Source: Rhopalosiphum padi (taxonomy: Eukaryota; Arthropoda; Insecta; Hemiptera; Aphididae). From it: 64,000 nt of DNA. The DNA is taken from the NCBI RefSeq assembly GCF_020882245.1, contig NC_083597.1, forward strand, positions 60,862,152 through 60,926,151, read 5' to 3'. The notes below the pieces were generated by a model, which saw only the letters and a program-made list of their open reading frames with translations, made no database searches and was not told the origin of the DNA. The position numbers and the translations under genes are program-made. This document shows, one piece after another, positions 38,801 to 49,958 of the stretch; the first letter of the stretch is position 1, and each line of letters starts with the position of its first letter.

Positions 38801-41800
38801 TTTTTTAAATATTAAACATGTGTATTCTTGCAAAAAAAAAAAAACCAGGAGATATGTTTACAGCAAAAAGCCATTAATATAGTAATAATTATCTGCACCG
38901 AGAAATTTTGTTTATTATATTTTGTACCATTGTTACTTATAATTTCAATATTTTGTGTATTAATGCAACCAACTTTTGTTTTGGTAAAATGTTATTTTAT
39001 AGGTTTGATACAAAAGCTATAATAAATGATTTACGTCATAAACTATGTTTAAATTGAATATTTATATCCCTATTTATTCACAAATAAATACTGTTGTTTT
39101 ACGTATTATAACTAATATCTGTCATCAATAACTTATAACTTATAAATTATAATCATATATTAATTCTATACAATCTTGTGTTTTAAGATTGGTGCTCCAG
39201 TTGATGGCCTATTAGAATGTCCATTATGTTTAGCCAAATTTGATGAAAATTATTTTGCCAAATTGTCAACTTGTAATCATCGTTCCTGTTTTGACTGTTT
39301 TCAACAATATTTACGTATAGAAATATGTGAATCACGTGTAAACATCACCTGTCCAGAGTGTTCTGAAGCTATGCATCCAAATGGTAAAATTTTATTTTTA
39401 TAATTATATATATATTTTAATGTTTAATATATTTCTGTTAAGACATACAAAGTGTGCTCAATAATCTAGCTCTTTATGAAAAATATGAAGACTTCATGGT
39501 ACGGAGAGTGTTAGCAGTTGATCCTGATACTAGATATTGCCCTTCGCCTGACTGCAGGTAAATTGTTTTATGTTTAAAAGTTTTCAACAAAATTTAAAAT
39601 AAAATAGCTTAAACCTTTGATATAAAATCATACTAATTAATTACATGTTAAATTTTAATTATGTATTACCACATTGGTGAATAGTTGTAAAATACATTTT
39701 GTTTCCTATGTATTCTTTAAAATACCACTATTATTTTATTACTGATATAGTAGTATTATAGTAATATTTATCTGTATTTTGTTATAAATATGTCAATTTT
39801 TTTAAATTACTGTTATAGCTATATTAACATTTTTTATACTTTATTATAACAGTAAACACGGGCTATTAGATGAGCCAAGAGCAACTGATAAACATTATTA
39901 TAACTGTTGTAATTGAAAAGTGCAATGAGAAAATAAAAATTTATAAATGTGAATATATAAATATAATGGAAAAAATTGTCAATATAATTCTGCTTTAAAT
40001 TAATAGTATCTAATTGAGCAATACTATTTTTTCTTCCATAAAAAAATATTCAAATTATTACTGCTATAAAAATAATGTCACATTAAGAAGAGGGGTTTTA
40101 AAGTATTTTATGCTCACAATATAAATATTTTTATACAATTATTTTTACTAAATTGTGTTATAAAGACTTATGTAACTCAGAGAATTTTCCTGTTGACTTC
40201 ATTAGGTTAGGTTTTTTTTTATTTTATTTTTTACAAGATTTTATTTTGTAACTTAACTTGTAAGTAAATAGGTTAATAAATTTTACATACTTGGTGTATT
40301 GGTAATAACTAATAATTATTAATAAAGCTGTATTTTTTAGCTATGCTGTCATAGCTGCAGGTTGTGCCAGTTGCCCAAAGATAAAATGTGAACGTCCTGG
40401 TTGCGATTCATACTTTTGTTACCATTGCAAAGCTGCATGGCATCCTAATCAAACATGTGATTCCGCTAGAGCAAAACGATCATCAAATATGAGAACCTCA
40501 TCTTTAACCTTTAGTACAGATTCACAGTCACGTATGAAATGTTAATAACATTTTTATTTTGTCAATGTGATAGTTATATGAAATATAATTTTAGGTGAAG
40601 ACATTAAACCTTGTCCTCGTTGCCAGGTTTTAATTGTGAAAATGGACGATGGCTCATGCAATCATATGACATGTGCAGTTTGTGGAGCAGAATTTTGTTG
40701 GCTATGTATGAAAGTAGTCAGTGATTTACATTATCTTAGGTAATGGTATTTTTTTGTACATATTTGGATTAGTAGTATAATTGATTTTTAAATTATTTAT
40801 TTATAAACTTAAATTTTAGTCCTTCAGGTTGTACTTTTTGGGGTAAAAAACCCTGGTCTAGAAAGAAAAAGCTTCTATGGCAATTAGGTACATTGGTAGG
40901 AGCTCCAGCTGGTATTGGTTTAATTGCAGGAATTGCAATACCTGCAATAATCATTGGTAATTAATTTTTATTTATCAAATAATTAATTAATTTATTAAAT
41001 ATTCATTATTTGTTATTTTTTTTATCCTAAAAGGTGTACCTGTTTGGACTGGACGAAAAATGTATACTCGTTATAGACTTTCAAGTCGATTAAAACGGAA
41101 TTTTGCAATTGCTGGTGGGGTATTAGCTGCGGTGAGTATTTACTTCTTACTAATTTTATTACTTAAAACTTCTATATATTATTATGGTTCAAATAAAAAA
41201 AATGCGATAAAGACGGTAATTAAATTAGTTATATATTTTTATTAATTTCACAATTTGTGAACAGGCACACAATTATTGATCTTACCTATTAGTTAAATTA
41301 ATTCAATTGTATTTATAATAATTATTAGTTTATAGAACTAATATTAATTTTAATTTTATGCAAATTTATTAAATATTTTAGGCTTGAGATTGTTTTACTT
41401 TAATTTGTCTGAGAGTTTAAAATTATAATAAAGGAGTATGTGTGATTTATATTTTATTTTACAAGTATAAAAGTTATATTTTCATTAGTTGATTTTAAAA
41501 TACTTTTCCTTGAGAATAATATCTATTGTTTAAATCAATGTTTAAATCTGTATTCAAATTTATATAATCACTGAATTTGTATAATTGAATTAAAAATCGC
41601 TTTTTGACTATTCTTAGTTTTTCATATCTTTAAACTAATATAATTTGTATAATTATATATTATATTTATTTTCTTAATTTTCATATCATAACCATATGTA
41701 CCTATGTTCTTTTGTAGTATTCATTTAACTTGGAGGTATTTACAAATCGATTGTTCATTTCAATTTTATAATCAATATTGTTTATTATTACTATAGTAAG

Positions 41801-44800
41801 TAAAATCACATAATATGAGTAGTATGGACAGCACCGTTACATTAATTTAGGCAACACAATTTTAACATGTCAAAATGTAAAGATACAGTAAAAACTGATT
41901 AAAAAAAAAAAAAAACAACATGTTTATATAACTGTATTGAGCTATAGGATCTAATAATAAATTTATTTCTTAGCATATCGTGTTAAGGTTATGCTGACAT
42001 TTAAGGCTTTTTGAATTTGAGTACATAAAATGAAATTAATATGTTGATTTATAGCTTTAACAATTTTTTTCTAATATATTAATATAATTTATGAATTCTT
42101 AACATTTAAAAAAATTACCTTAACCTCAAGTATAATTTGAATTTGCAGAACTAATATTAAAAGTAAAAGTGAAATAAAACATTTATATTAAATATAACAA
42201 GTATATTTCTCTATATATTATATAGGTAGTGTGAAAGCTCTAAAGTTATTACTTGAGAAAAGAGAAATACATTATAAACCAAAGTAAAATTGAATAAATA
42301 CTATGCTGAAATTTCAGTTAAATGTCTGTTGAAGATTTCCTCAGCTTGTAGATCGGTCAACAGGTCTAATAATCTTTGTTCGGTTTCTTCATTGCCTAAA
42401 GCAACGTCTACTGAACCTATACACAAAAGTACTGCTAATAACTTCGATTCCTTCATATCTTCATCCAAGTCATATCGACTGTATTCAAGTTGTCCTTCTA
42501 TATCTACACCCAACTTACTCGCATGCGTTGTTAAAGCTTCCCAGTAGATATCTACTAACTCATTTGAATGGTTTCGTCTAGTTTCTGTCGACAAACTACT
42601 TACAAGTAAAAGTGCGACGTCATTAGTTGGTCTACTATAAGATATCATTTGCCAGTCTAGTATTACACATTGGTCTTGTTCTCCAAACATTAAATTGTTA
42701 CACCAAAAGTCAGTGTGCGTCATCAATCCCATTGGTTCTTTAGGTATCATGAGCGATCCGATTATTTGTTTAGTGACACGACATAGAGATCTAAGTGTAT
42801 TGATTAACGTGTCGTATTGTGGCCCTTTAGATCGTAGGAAAACATGCAGTTGTGGCATTCCCCGTTCGACAAGTGCTTGGTAAGATAGTGTGGCACGAGA
42901 TGTTTGAAATAAGAACGGCCAACGTTCGGTGAGCGGCCCGTGCTTAAGTTTTAAAGCAAGAGATGTAGCGTGGATTCGAGCTATAGAACGGAGAGCGAGT
43001 TTTGCTTCTGTGTATGTAAGTCCAGTAGAGAAGTTGGCTGCTGTATAGCCGCGTTTGGATAAGTTTTCCAAGACTAACATTGACTCGTCCTTACCACTGG
43101 CACTCATACCAGCAAAGTAACACTGGGCTACTGGCATGTCACCAATCGCAGAACGAGTGTGTTTTGTAAGCACATTTTCTTCTAAATTTCTTAACTCAAA
43201 TAATACCTGTAATCAAAATTGAATTATTATAATGTTAAGCGCGTATAAGATAATGTAATGGGTGTTATTAGTAAGGGCTCGTTCGTTCTTTTTTTTTGAC
43301 ACGGCGTTTAAAATTAATTGATTGATGTCTTTTGTTAAACGTCAAAAACTTTTTAGTTTTTTGTTCTAGTTAATTAGTATTTCATTGGAATATTTAAGCA
43401 TTTTGATAAAAGTTGGTTTTAGCCAGATTAAGATTTTTTAGTATAACTGTATTTTAAATATGTGTAAATATATATGTTCTAAATAAGCGTAGTATTTCAA
43501 AAGGTACAGTGTAATAATAATATTTTTATGGTTTCATTTTTTTTTAGAAGTATATTTATAATTATAATAGGATAGATGTGTTGTTAAAACTTAATTTAAA
43601 TTTTAAATTATAAATTGTGTATCAGAAAAAATCAACTTATGACAGAATAAAAGTGGGTTGATTTAATTTTAATCAACAATATGTATTTATCCTACTGACA
43701 GGATGGTAATCACTATTGTTAAATGGTTTATTATTATTATTAGCATATAAAAAGTATATATAAATAAATTGACGAATTTAATTATCACGAATTTCATTGT
43801 TTTAATTACTATTTTTTGTTCATGCTTATTTAAATTGATAGATACCTTCTAACTTTTTTGTTTTTTTGATCGCAAGCGTTAAAATTAATTTCGTGATATA
43901 TAATAATAGATGTATTCGATGCATGTGCGGTTGGTAGGGGATGTCTCACGTTTACGATACCTCAGGGTCGCGTGTGGTTAGGCGGTAATAAACAACAATA
44001 CGCATGTACCTCTCCGCGCACACGTTATTCCCTTGACTGGAATTCTTTCAAAGCATCCGTCAAACCTAAAACCGCATCACCGCAGCCTAACTATTTTTTG
44101 TTGTTTTTAATGGTCGGAACGAGTGGTCAAGGTCTACTGCACACACGATGGGAGTTATGTAGCCATGACAATTACCGCTGTTTGCACGGATTGAATTCGA
44201 ATAACTCAGTCAATCAGTCATACATGCCAATCTGCGATGATGGACGGGCTACAGCGAATTTTAGAACATCCACATAAAATCCGATTAGAATTTTCCTCTA
44301 ACGTGCTTGACTATTTCGTGTGCAATTCGCTCGTGGTGTGTGTGGTATACAAGAGGGTGATTGACGTGCAGACGTGCTAAAGCGCGACGTGTAGAGTGGA
44401 TAAGGCCAGTGTAGTTGTTACGGGGGCGAGGAGAAGGAAGAGAACCCACCGTGTTGTAAAAGTGAACTTCTCTGTAGTCGAACTGGGCTTCAAGCACGAA
44501 CGCCCGGGAGTAGGGCTCTTGCGGCAGGCTCTTGATGACCACGTCCAGCGAGTCGGTACCCGCGACGCCGTCCACCGCGTACACGATGTGTACGGCCACT
44601 ATAGAGCTGAGCACGTTGTGCGGATCGGACACAGCGGGCGTGGCGATGGTCCGGTCACCAATCACGGTGACCGAGTCCCGCGGCCGGCCGATCAGCCGGC
44701 TGATGACGCCCGACAACCAGTCCGGGTCGGCTGGCAACGGTTGCCGCTGATGCCCGTCGTCATCGTCGGCTGCAGCTGACGCGGCTGCTGACGACATGGC

Positions 44801-45322
44801 CGAGGATCGTTGACGATACCTCGCGGTTGGGGGCGGATGGACAGCGTTCAACTTCTGAACGTGCGGCGGCAGTGCGTAGTACGCGTACTACACGACAACA
44901 CTGGCCTCAGCCGCGCGCGCGTTTACGGAGTCGGCGGTGCGATTGCGTGCGCGCGCGTGTGTAAGTCGAGTCGACGACCTGCATCCCCTGAGCCCCCTCC
45001 CAGCCGCCGCCGCTGCCACCCTTAACCACCCCTCATCCGAGTATCGGTCGCCGTCGACTGAGCTCCCTCCCCTCCGTACCGGTGACAACGGGGAGACGTT
45101 GGCAGATCGCGATCTCTCCCCGCCGCTGCAGCTGGTACTATGCGATCTCCCTTCTGCAGTGCGCAGTCTCCCACCCGCCATCTCGCGCTCGCTCCCGCCG
45201 TCTCGCTTCGTGCGTCCTGCGGCACGCCCGACCGCCGCTGTGGGTGTGTGCAAGAATGTACGTCATCCGTATGACCCATCAATACCGCGGAACTGTACCA
45301 GCGCGCCGTGACGTAATTTCGG

Positions 45323-45356
<34 letters not shown>

Positions 45357-48300
45357 GAGAGTAGGTACACAAAGCAGATAATGAAAGATGAAAACACCGA
45401 TAATAATTTTAATGCATTTATATATAAATTTGTATATGATATATGTATAGAACAGACATACTATGGAGTATGGACGGTGATTGAGAAGGCGGAGGAGTTG
45501 GCTTTGTAAATTGTGGAATTCTATTTTGGAGTTGATAAAGTTTTCATCAAGATCACCGTAGTCTTATCGGTACTCGGTAGTAGTAGCCTTAACAAACATA
45601 TTTGACATTTTGAGAGATTGATAGAGGTGTGATTATGCGAATTTATGAATAAATAAGACCACTTTATGATAAAATTTTATAATTTAACTAAATCTCCGCT
45701 TACGTGTAATTTTTGTTTAGCGATCATCAATTTTACGCCTAATAGTTGACGGTTTATGTCATTGCATTGTTGCGTTATCGTTCTTTTATTACCTAAAATA
45801 GTGCCCTATTCAACAAACTTACGTATTGTTCACCATCACGAAAGCAATTACAAAAAAATTAAATTTAAATCCCTCCTACTCAATATCAACAGCATTTTTT
45901 TTTTTTTATTAATTCCTTATTCTTATGTTATGTCATAAATTAATCAAGGCTATGCTATTTGTACATTTGTAGTATGTTTTTTTTGTAATATCCTTTTAAA
46001 AATGTTAGTTAATATGTTCACGAATCGCCCAATACCGATAGGTACAAATAAATAATAATTCATTTTTTATTTTGCATATTTTTGCATATTTTAATTATAA
46101 ACACGAAAATGCGTATTTTATGTATGTATATTTAAACAAAAGTAGGGTAAAAGGCTATAGAAGCAACAACATAGTACGTTCCTAATTTTAATTTCATACA
46201 ATTAATGATTTTGACTTAAATTTAAAATAATGTTATAATGGTATTAATTTATTTAAAAGTAATATTAACAAAACGATTTTATTAAATTATAAATAGTTCC
46301 TATGTTATTTACTGATATTTTAGAAATTATTTAACAATTGTTTTTATCATTATGTTTTTTTTTACATATTTTAGCGTGATCACTGTTCTGATAAAATGAC
46401 AAGTATATTTGACTACCGTCGAATTTCGATAACTCTAAAAACTTAATAACTTGAATTTTTTTTTATTCCCCTAGAGGCCTAGAAATATAAATTAATATGA
46501 ATTCGTGTTATATATGTAATAAGTTACATCGATATACATAATTATTGGTCGTTTGAGATATAGGTACATACCTTCACTACATTTTAACTCAATATGAAAT
46601 CTGATTTAATTAATTATAATAATTCATTTATATTCTAGCTTATGCTGTTTTTGCTGAAATTTGTGTTCATCTCTGCAATCTGCATATTATATTTATTTAT
46701 AAAGTTTTAGTGTTCCAAGGCTCTGACCTATATTGTTAATCAATCATACTTATTATTCCATTTAATGAATCCGTTATACTTTAAATTATTAATCATACCT
46801 ATTATATATATCACTGTTCAATAAAAATGTTTTAAGACATTAATAATATTTTATACTTACTTTGAATTTAATTTAAAACATGTTAAGCATATATGTATGT
46901 ATGTATGCATGTTTATATACATTATTATTTATAACCATTCTAATAAGAATTATTATTTTACCATTTTTAAACATACTATTAATTATATTATACCATTGAT
47001 ATACAAAGTAAAAAGTTATTACACATTTTGATCTAAAGGAACTTGGGCCTTCTAGGGCTTGGAGCTTTTAAAATTTAAAATATTCTAGGGTGTCGTTTAA
47101 GTAGTCTAGCAGTCTAGGGTTATAAAATAAAGTACTATGTAATATATGTAAATTAAAGCTTAAAAGAGGTAGGTAAATAAAAATTGTAAATAAGAATATT
47201 TAATTTGTAAATATTATAAGTAGATTTTCTTAGTAAAAAACGCTTGCCAAGTTAGAGTTCAGCATGTAAATTTTCTTAATTTTCAATTTTTAGAAATTTA
47301 TTATTTGTTTGCAATATAGGTATAATGTATTTTATTTTCAATTTCATTTAGTGAGATAGATCACCGAAACCGTAAAGCAGATTTTGTTGTTTGGGGTCTT
47401 GTTAGATTCACATTGGCTAGGAGAAGTGCCATGAAGATTTTCAAAACTTTATCTTTTATAGTTAATTCACTATAGAGCTTCAAAAAAAAATTAAAACACA
47501 TTTTATTGGGCGTTTTTTTTTTTATGTTTTTCAGCTTTATAGCTTTGTAGTGAATTAACGATTGAAGATAAAGTTCTGAAAATCTTCACAACACTCCTCT
47601 TAGCCAATGTGAATCTAACAAGACCCCAAATAACAAAATCTGTTCTCTATTTTCGGTAATTTACCACACTAAATGAAAATCTAGCAAAAAATAATTATTT
47701 TTTTAACTATAAAAAATAAAATAATTTTTTTTGAAAATTTTTAATCTCACATTTTATATTTACTTGATAATCCCTTTTTAATGAGCTATCAACCAACTTT
47801 TAGCTATAATAGTTTTGGAGTAAAGTTAAAAGAATAGAAATTTTGGGACTGTTCACGCCGACGTTTTTGTGGATTCAAATTGTTATACTGCTTGGGTGTG
47901 ATATTGGATCTCTCTCATTAATATTTTATGTTAAAGCTAGCTTAATTATCCACCTACTCATTACAACTTAGCTACATTTTTATCATTTTCCTACTTAACA
48001 CAAATTCTTGAAGTTTTAAAAATTCAGGCTTTTTTAATTTCAATTACCATATTTACTTGATTAAAAATCAAGAAAGTAAAAATATATATAATATATGTCT
48101 ATTAGAAATAAAGCTTAGAATACATGAAAAACTAGTCTGTTTGCATAAAATATTTGTACTGCTTCTACTCTTTTTTAGTAAATTACTAAATTGTAAGTAG
48201 ACCATGGGTAGTTATAGTTTTAAACAAATTTAAAATGTATTTTTATAGCTTTTAAAATATATTCTTAATATTTTATTTTAAATATAATTGTTCTTCTGAA

Positions 48301-49958
48301 TTTTTCAGTTAATTGCTGCACCAGTTATGGCCAGTTTAGCTGTTGGAATTGGAGTTCCAATATTATTATTTTATGTTTACGGTGTAGTTCCAGTATCTCT
48401 GTGTCGCTCAGGTGGCTGCGGGGTTACCACATCATCAAATGGAGTACATTTTGATTTTGATGAAGAGCACAGCGCTCCTAAAACAGTTAATATAGATTAC
48501 TTCACAACCACTGGTAAGTCAAAATTAAATACTAATCTATTTTAAACAGTTGTTCAAATATCAATTTTATATTGTTTATAGATGGTGATACTGTAAGTCA
48601 CGGTGCTGAAATTGGTAATCCTTCCATTGGAGAACCGTCATTCTGGAATGATTGGGATGGTGATACTGCATTGGGAAGAGATGCCGATCGAGAATCAGCA
48701 AGTACTGTTGCATTAGCTGGCAGTTTATTAGCTCAAAAGTAATTATTTATTTCACAAATCAATCATACGGTATACAGTACTATTTTTACCAACAATTTAA
48801 GTATACATTACTATCCAAAATATATACAATTAACATGTGAATTAAATTAGTTATTAAAAAATATAAATTAAGGATGGGTTGAATTTATGTATAGACAAAC
48901 ACAAATTTGAATCTTATTTGAATTTCTTTCCATACTTTCAGATTGTCAAACTTAAAAAAATGTAAATTTTAAAATATAGGGCAATTTTTTTATTGATCAA
49001 CATCTATTATTTCAAAATCTTTTAATGTTTATGAAAATATTTTTTTTTTAATTTTAATTTTTTTTATGTGACATCAATACATAATATATTTCATATGCTA
49101 AAGTGGTGCCGTCATCTTTTGCAAAACTAATATCTAATGCCTCTAAATCATATCTTTTTTGTTTTATATCACTCTCATCATATAAACTTATGTTAATTTG
49201 TATAGATTGTTTGTCATATAAAAATAAAAAAATAGAATATAACTTTGAAAAAATATTAAAAATTTTATTTTATTTCAACTATGAATTATTTAAAAAAAAA
49301 TATTTTCAAAAACATTAATATATTTTGAAATAATGAGTGTTTGATAAAAGAATCAAAACAAAATTTTAATTAATCTGATGCCAGACCCAAATATACTAAT
49401 TACTTAAACATCTTAAAATTCAAACTAACAATTTTCTCAAATTTTAAATTGAATAAATTTTTAAAAGTTTAAGATGTTTGTGGTTTTGAAAAGTTTCTAA
49501 ATATATCCTTGATTAATTAATTAATTTGATGATGTTACATAAGAGTTGACAGCAGTGAGACAGCATCAATGCGTTCGGGCCAAAAAACTGTGACTGATGT
49601 GAGTGATGAGACCCAATCACAATCGCAACAGCCTCTAAATTTGTCTCTAAGTTCATTAGAAGAGTTAACTGCCGGATTGATGCGACGGGTATTGGGAAAT
49701 AGTGATGAAACCGATACTCCAGCAACATCAATTAGATCACGTACCACTACAGAAGTGCGTTTTGGCAATACAGTCAGCATTATTTCTCCCCCTGTGATGG
49801 ACTCCCATCAAAATTTTTTACCTTTTAGGTAAATATTTAATGTTTTGTAATTAATACATTTTAAATAAACATAACATATTTTTTTTATTTTTTTTTTTAG
49901 AGGGTTTGTAAGAAACTTGCTCTGTAGAACATCAAGTGAATTCCCAGCCAGCTCATAA
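35894..49958 (+). CDS. RNF19: RBR E3 ubiquitin ligase, RNF19A/B type
   Basis: Membrane-anchored RING-between-RING ubiquitin ligase. Twelve exons: 35894-36065, 37430-37533, 39188-39383, 39443-39557, 40341-40531, 40595-40739, 40820-40956, 41034-41131, 48309-48513, 48582-48738, 49553-49828 and 49901-49958. All are GT-AG and phase-consistent, giving 617 residues (human RNF19A is about 838; the tail is shorter). RING1 spans about residues 103-150 (CPLC, CNH, CFDC, CPEC), IBR about 190-240, RING2 about 266-297 with the catalytic-Cys motif DGSCNHMTC. LSPSGCTFWGKKPWSRKKK follows, then two Gly/Ala-rich membrane segments (about 325-357 and 375-415) and YGVVPVSLCRSGGCGV, all RNF19 hallmarks. The start is the ATG after an acceptor-like TTGCATAG; an in-frame ATG 13 codons upstream is possible. 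Intron 8 (7.2 kb) hosts an antisense kinase gene. A single exon-10 base separates splicing from an in-frame stop. Confidence 0.96.
36837..37339. mobile_element. Inverted-repeat element in RNF19 intron 1
   Basis: The left arm (CCTATTTTAAG, then AAATAATAAAAATGAAACAT) is inverted at the right end (ATGTTTCATTTTTATTATTT, then CTTGAAATAGG), about 70-90 bp per arm with gaps. Just outside on the left, 36766-36836 carries several direct and inverted copies of an AGGCATTTAGT-like motif. The interior is AT-rich with no coding frame. A non-autonomous DNA transposon is likely; its boundaries and superfamily are uncertain. Confidence 0.5.
42301..44851 (-). CDS. CHK/EcKinase-like small-molecule kinase, nested in RNF19 intron
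   Basis: Member of the CHK kinase-like (EcKinase, DUF1679) family, a large arthropod group related to choline and aminoglycoside kinases; some members phosphorylate ecdysteroids and others are linked to detoxification. The substrate here is unknown. Two exons, 44450-44851 and 42301-43206, join in phase 0 (FYNT^VLFELRN) to 435 residues, normal for the family. The N-lobe has the Lys motif DVVIKSLP and the Glu in YREVHFY; the hinge is MLVLENLSKRGY; the catalytic loop is THTDFWCNNLMF (His298, Asp300, Asn305); the metal-binding motif is VILDWQ (Asp318). The first 55 or so residues are Ala/Asp/Pro-rich and GC-biased; a second Met at residue 19 could be the start. The exon 1 donor is GTGGGT. The gene lies wholly inside RNF19 intron 8, on the other strand. 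Confidence 0.93.
44360..45330 (-). promoter_or_regulatory. CpG-rich first exon, leader and promoter of the nested kinase gene
   Basis: Roughly 950 bp with GC and CpG content far above the rest of the window covers the first coding exon and about 450 bp upstream of its ATG at 44851. The high GC leaves long open frames on both strands, which I regard as by-products. A CRE-like TGACGTAA lies at about 45309 and a GA repeat follows just upstream. I infer the promoter of the minus-strand kinase gene. Confidence 0.55.
45325..45355. repeat. (GA)n microsatellite at the CpG-rich promoter
   Basis: About fifteen uninterrupted GA units at the upstream edge of the GC-rich block. GA repeats bind GAGA-factor-type proteins at many insect promoters, so a regulatory role is possible but unproven. 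Confidence 0.85.
47341..47680. repeat. 340-bp foldback repeat in RNF19 intron 8
   Basis: The left arm (47341-47480) and right arm (47541-47680) are inverted copies, about 140 bp each, with a 60-bp T-rich loop. They share exact blocks such as TTTGGGGTCTTGTTAGATTC and GATTCACATTGGCTA, and begin and end at ATTTCATTTAGTG / CACTAAATGAAAAT. Transcribed as part of the RNF19 intron it would form a long hairpin. The likely origin is a foldback MITE. No coding frame. Confidence 0.85.

Larger units (their letters stand above)
41132..48308 (+). other. RNF19 intron 8 (7.2 kb)
   Basis: A large intron between the two membrane segments of RNF19. It contains an entire gene on the opposite strand (CHK kinase-like, 42301-44851), that gene's CpG-rich leader with a GA repeat, and a foldback repeat at 47341-47680. 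The remaining AT-rich sequence (41.1-42.3, 45.4-47.3 and 47.7-48.3 kb) shows nothing I can assign. Confidence 0.85.

Noticed and set aside
42290..42883. Plus-strand frames at 42290-42547 and 42695-42883
   Set aside because: Antisense to the kinase exon, whose HTD and DWQ motifs fix the coding strand.
44396..45381. Several long overlapping open frames on both strands in the GC-rich block upstream of and opposite the kinase exon
   Set aside because: High GC reduces stop codons in all frames. Only the minus-strand frame 44450-44851 splices in phase into the kinase domain; the others have no recognisable motifs and low-complexity Arg/Pro/Ser content.
49513..49780. Minus-strand frames over RNF19 exon 11
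   Set aside because: Antisense to an exon that joins in phase to exons 10 and 12 of RNF19.
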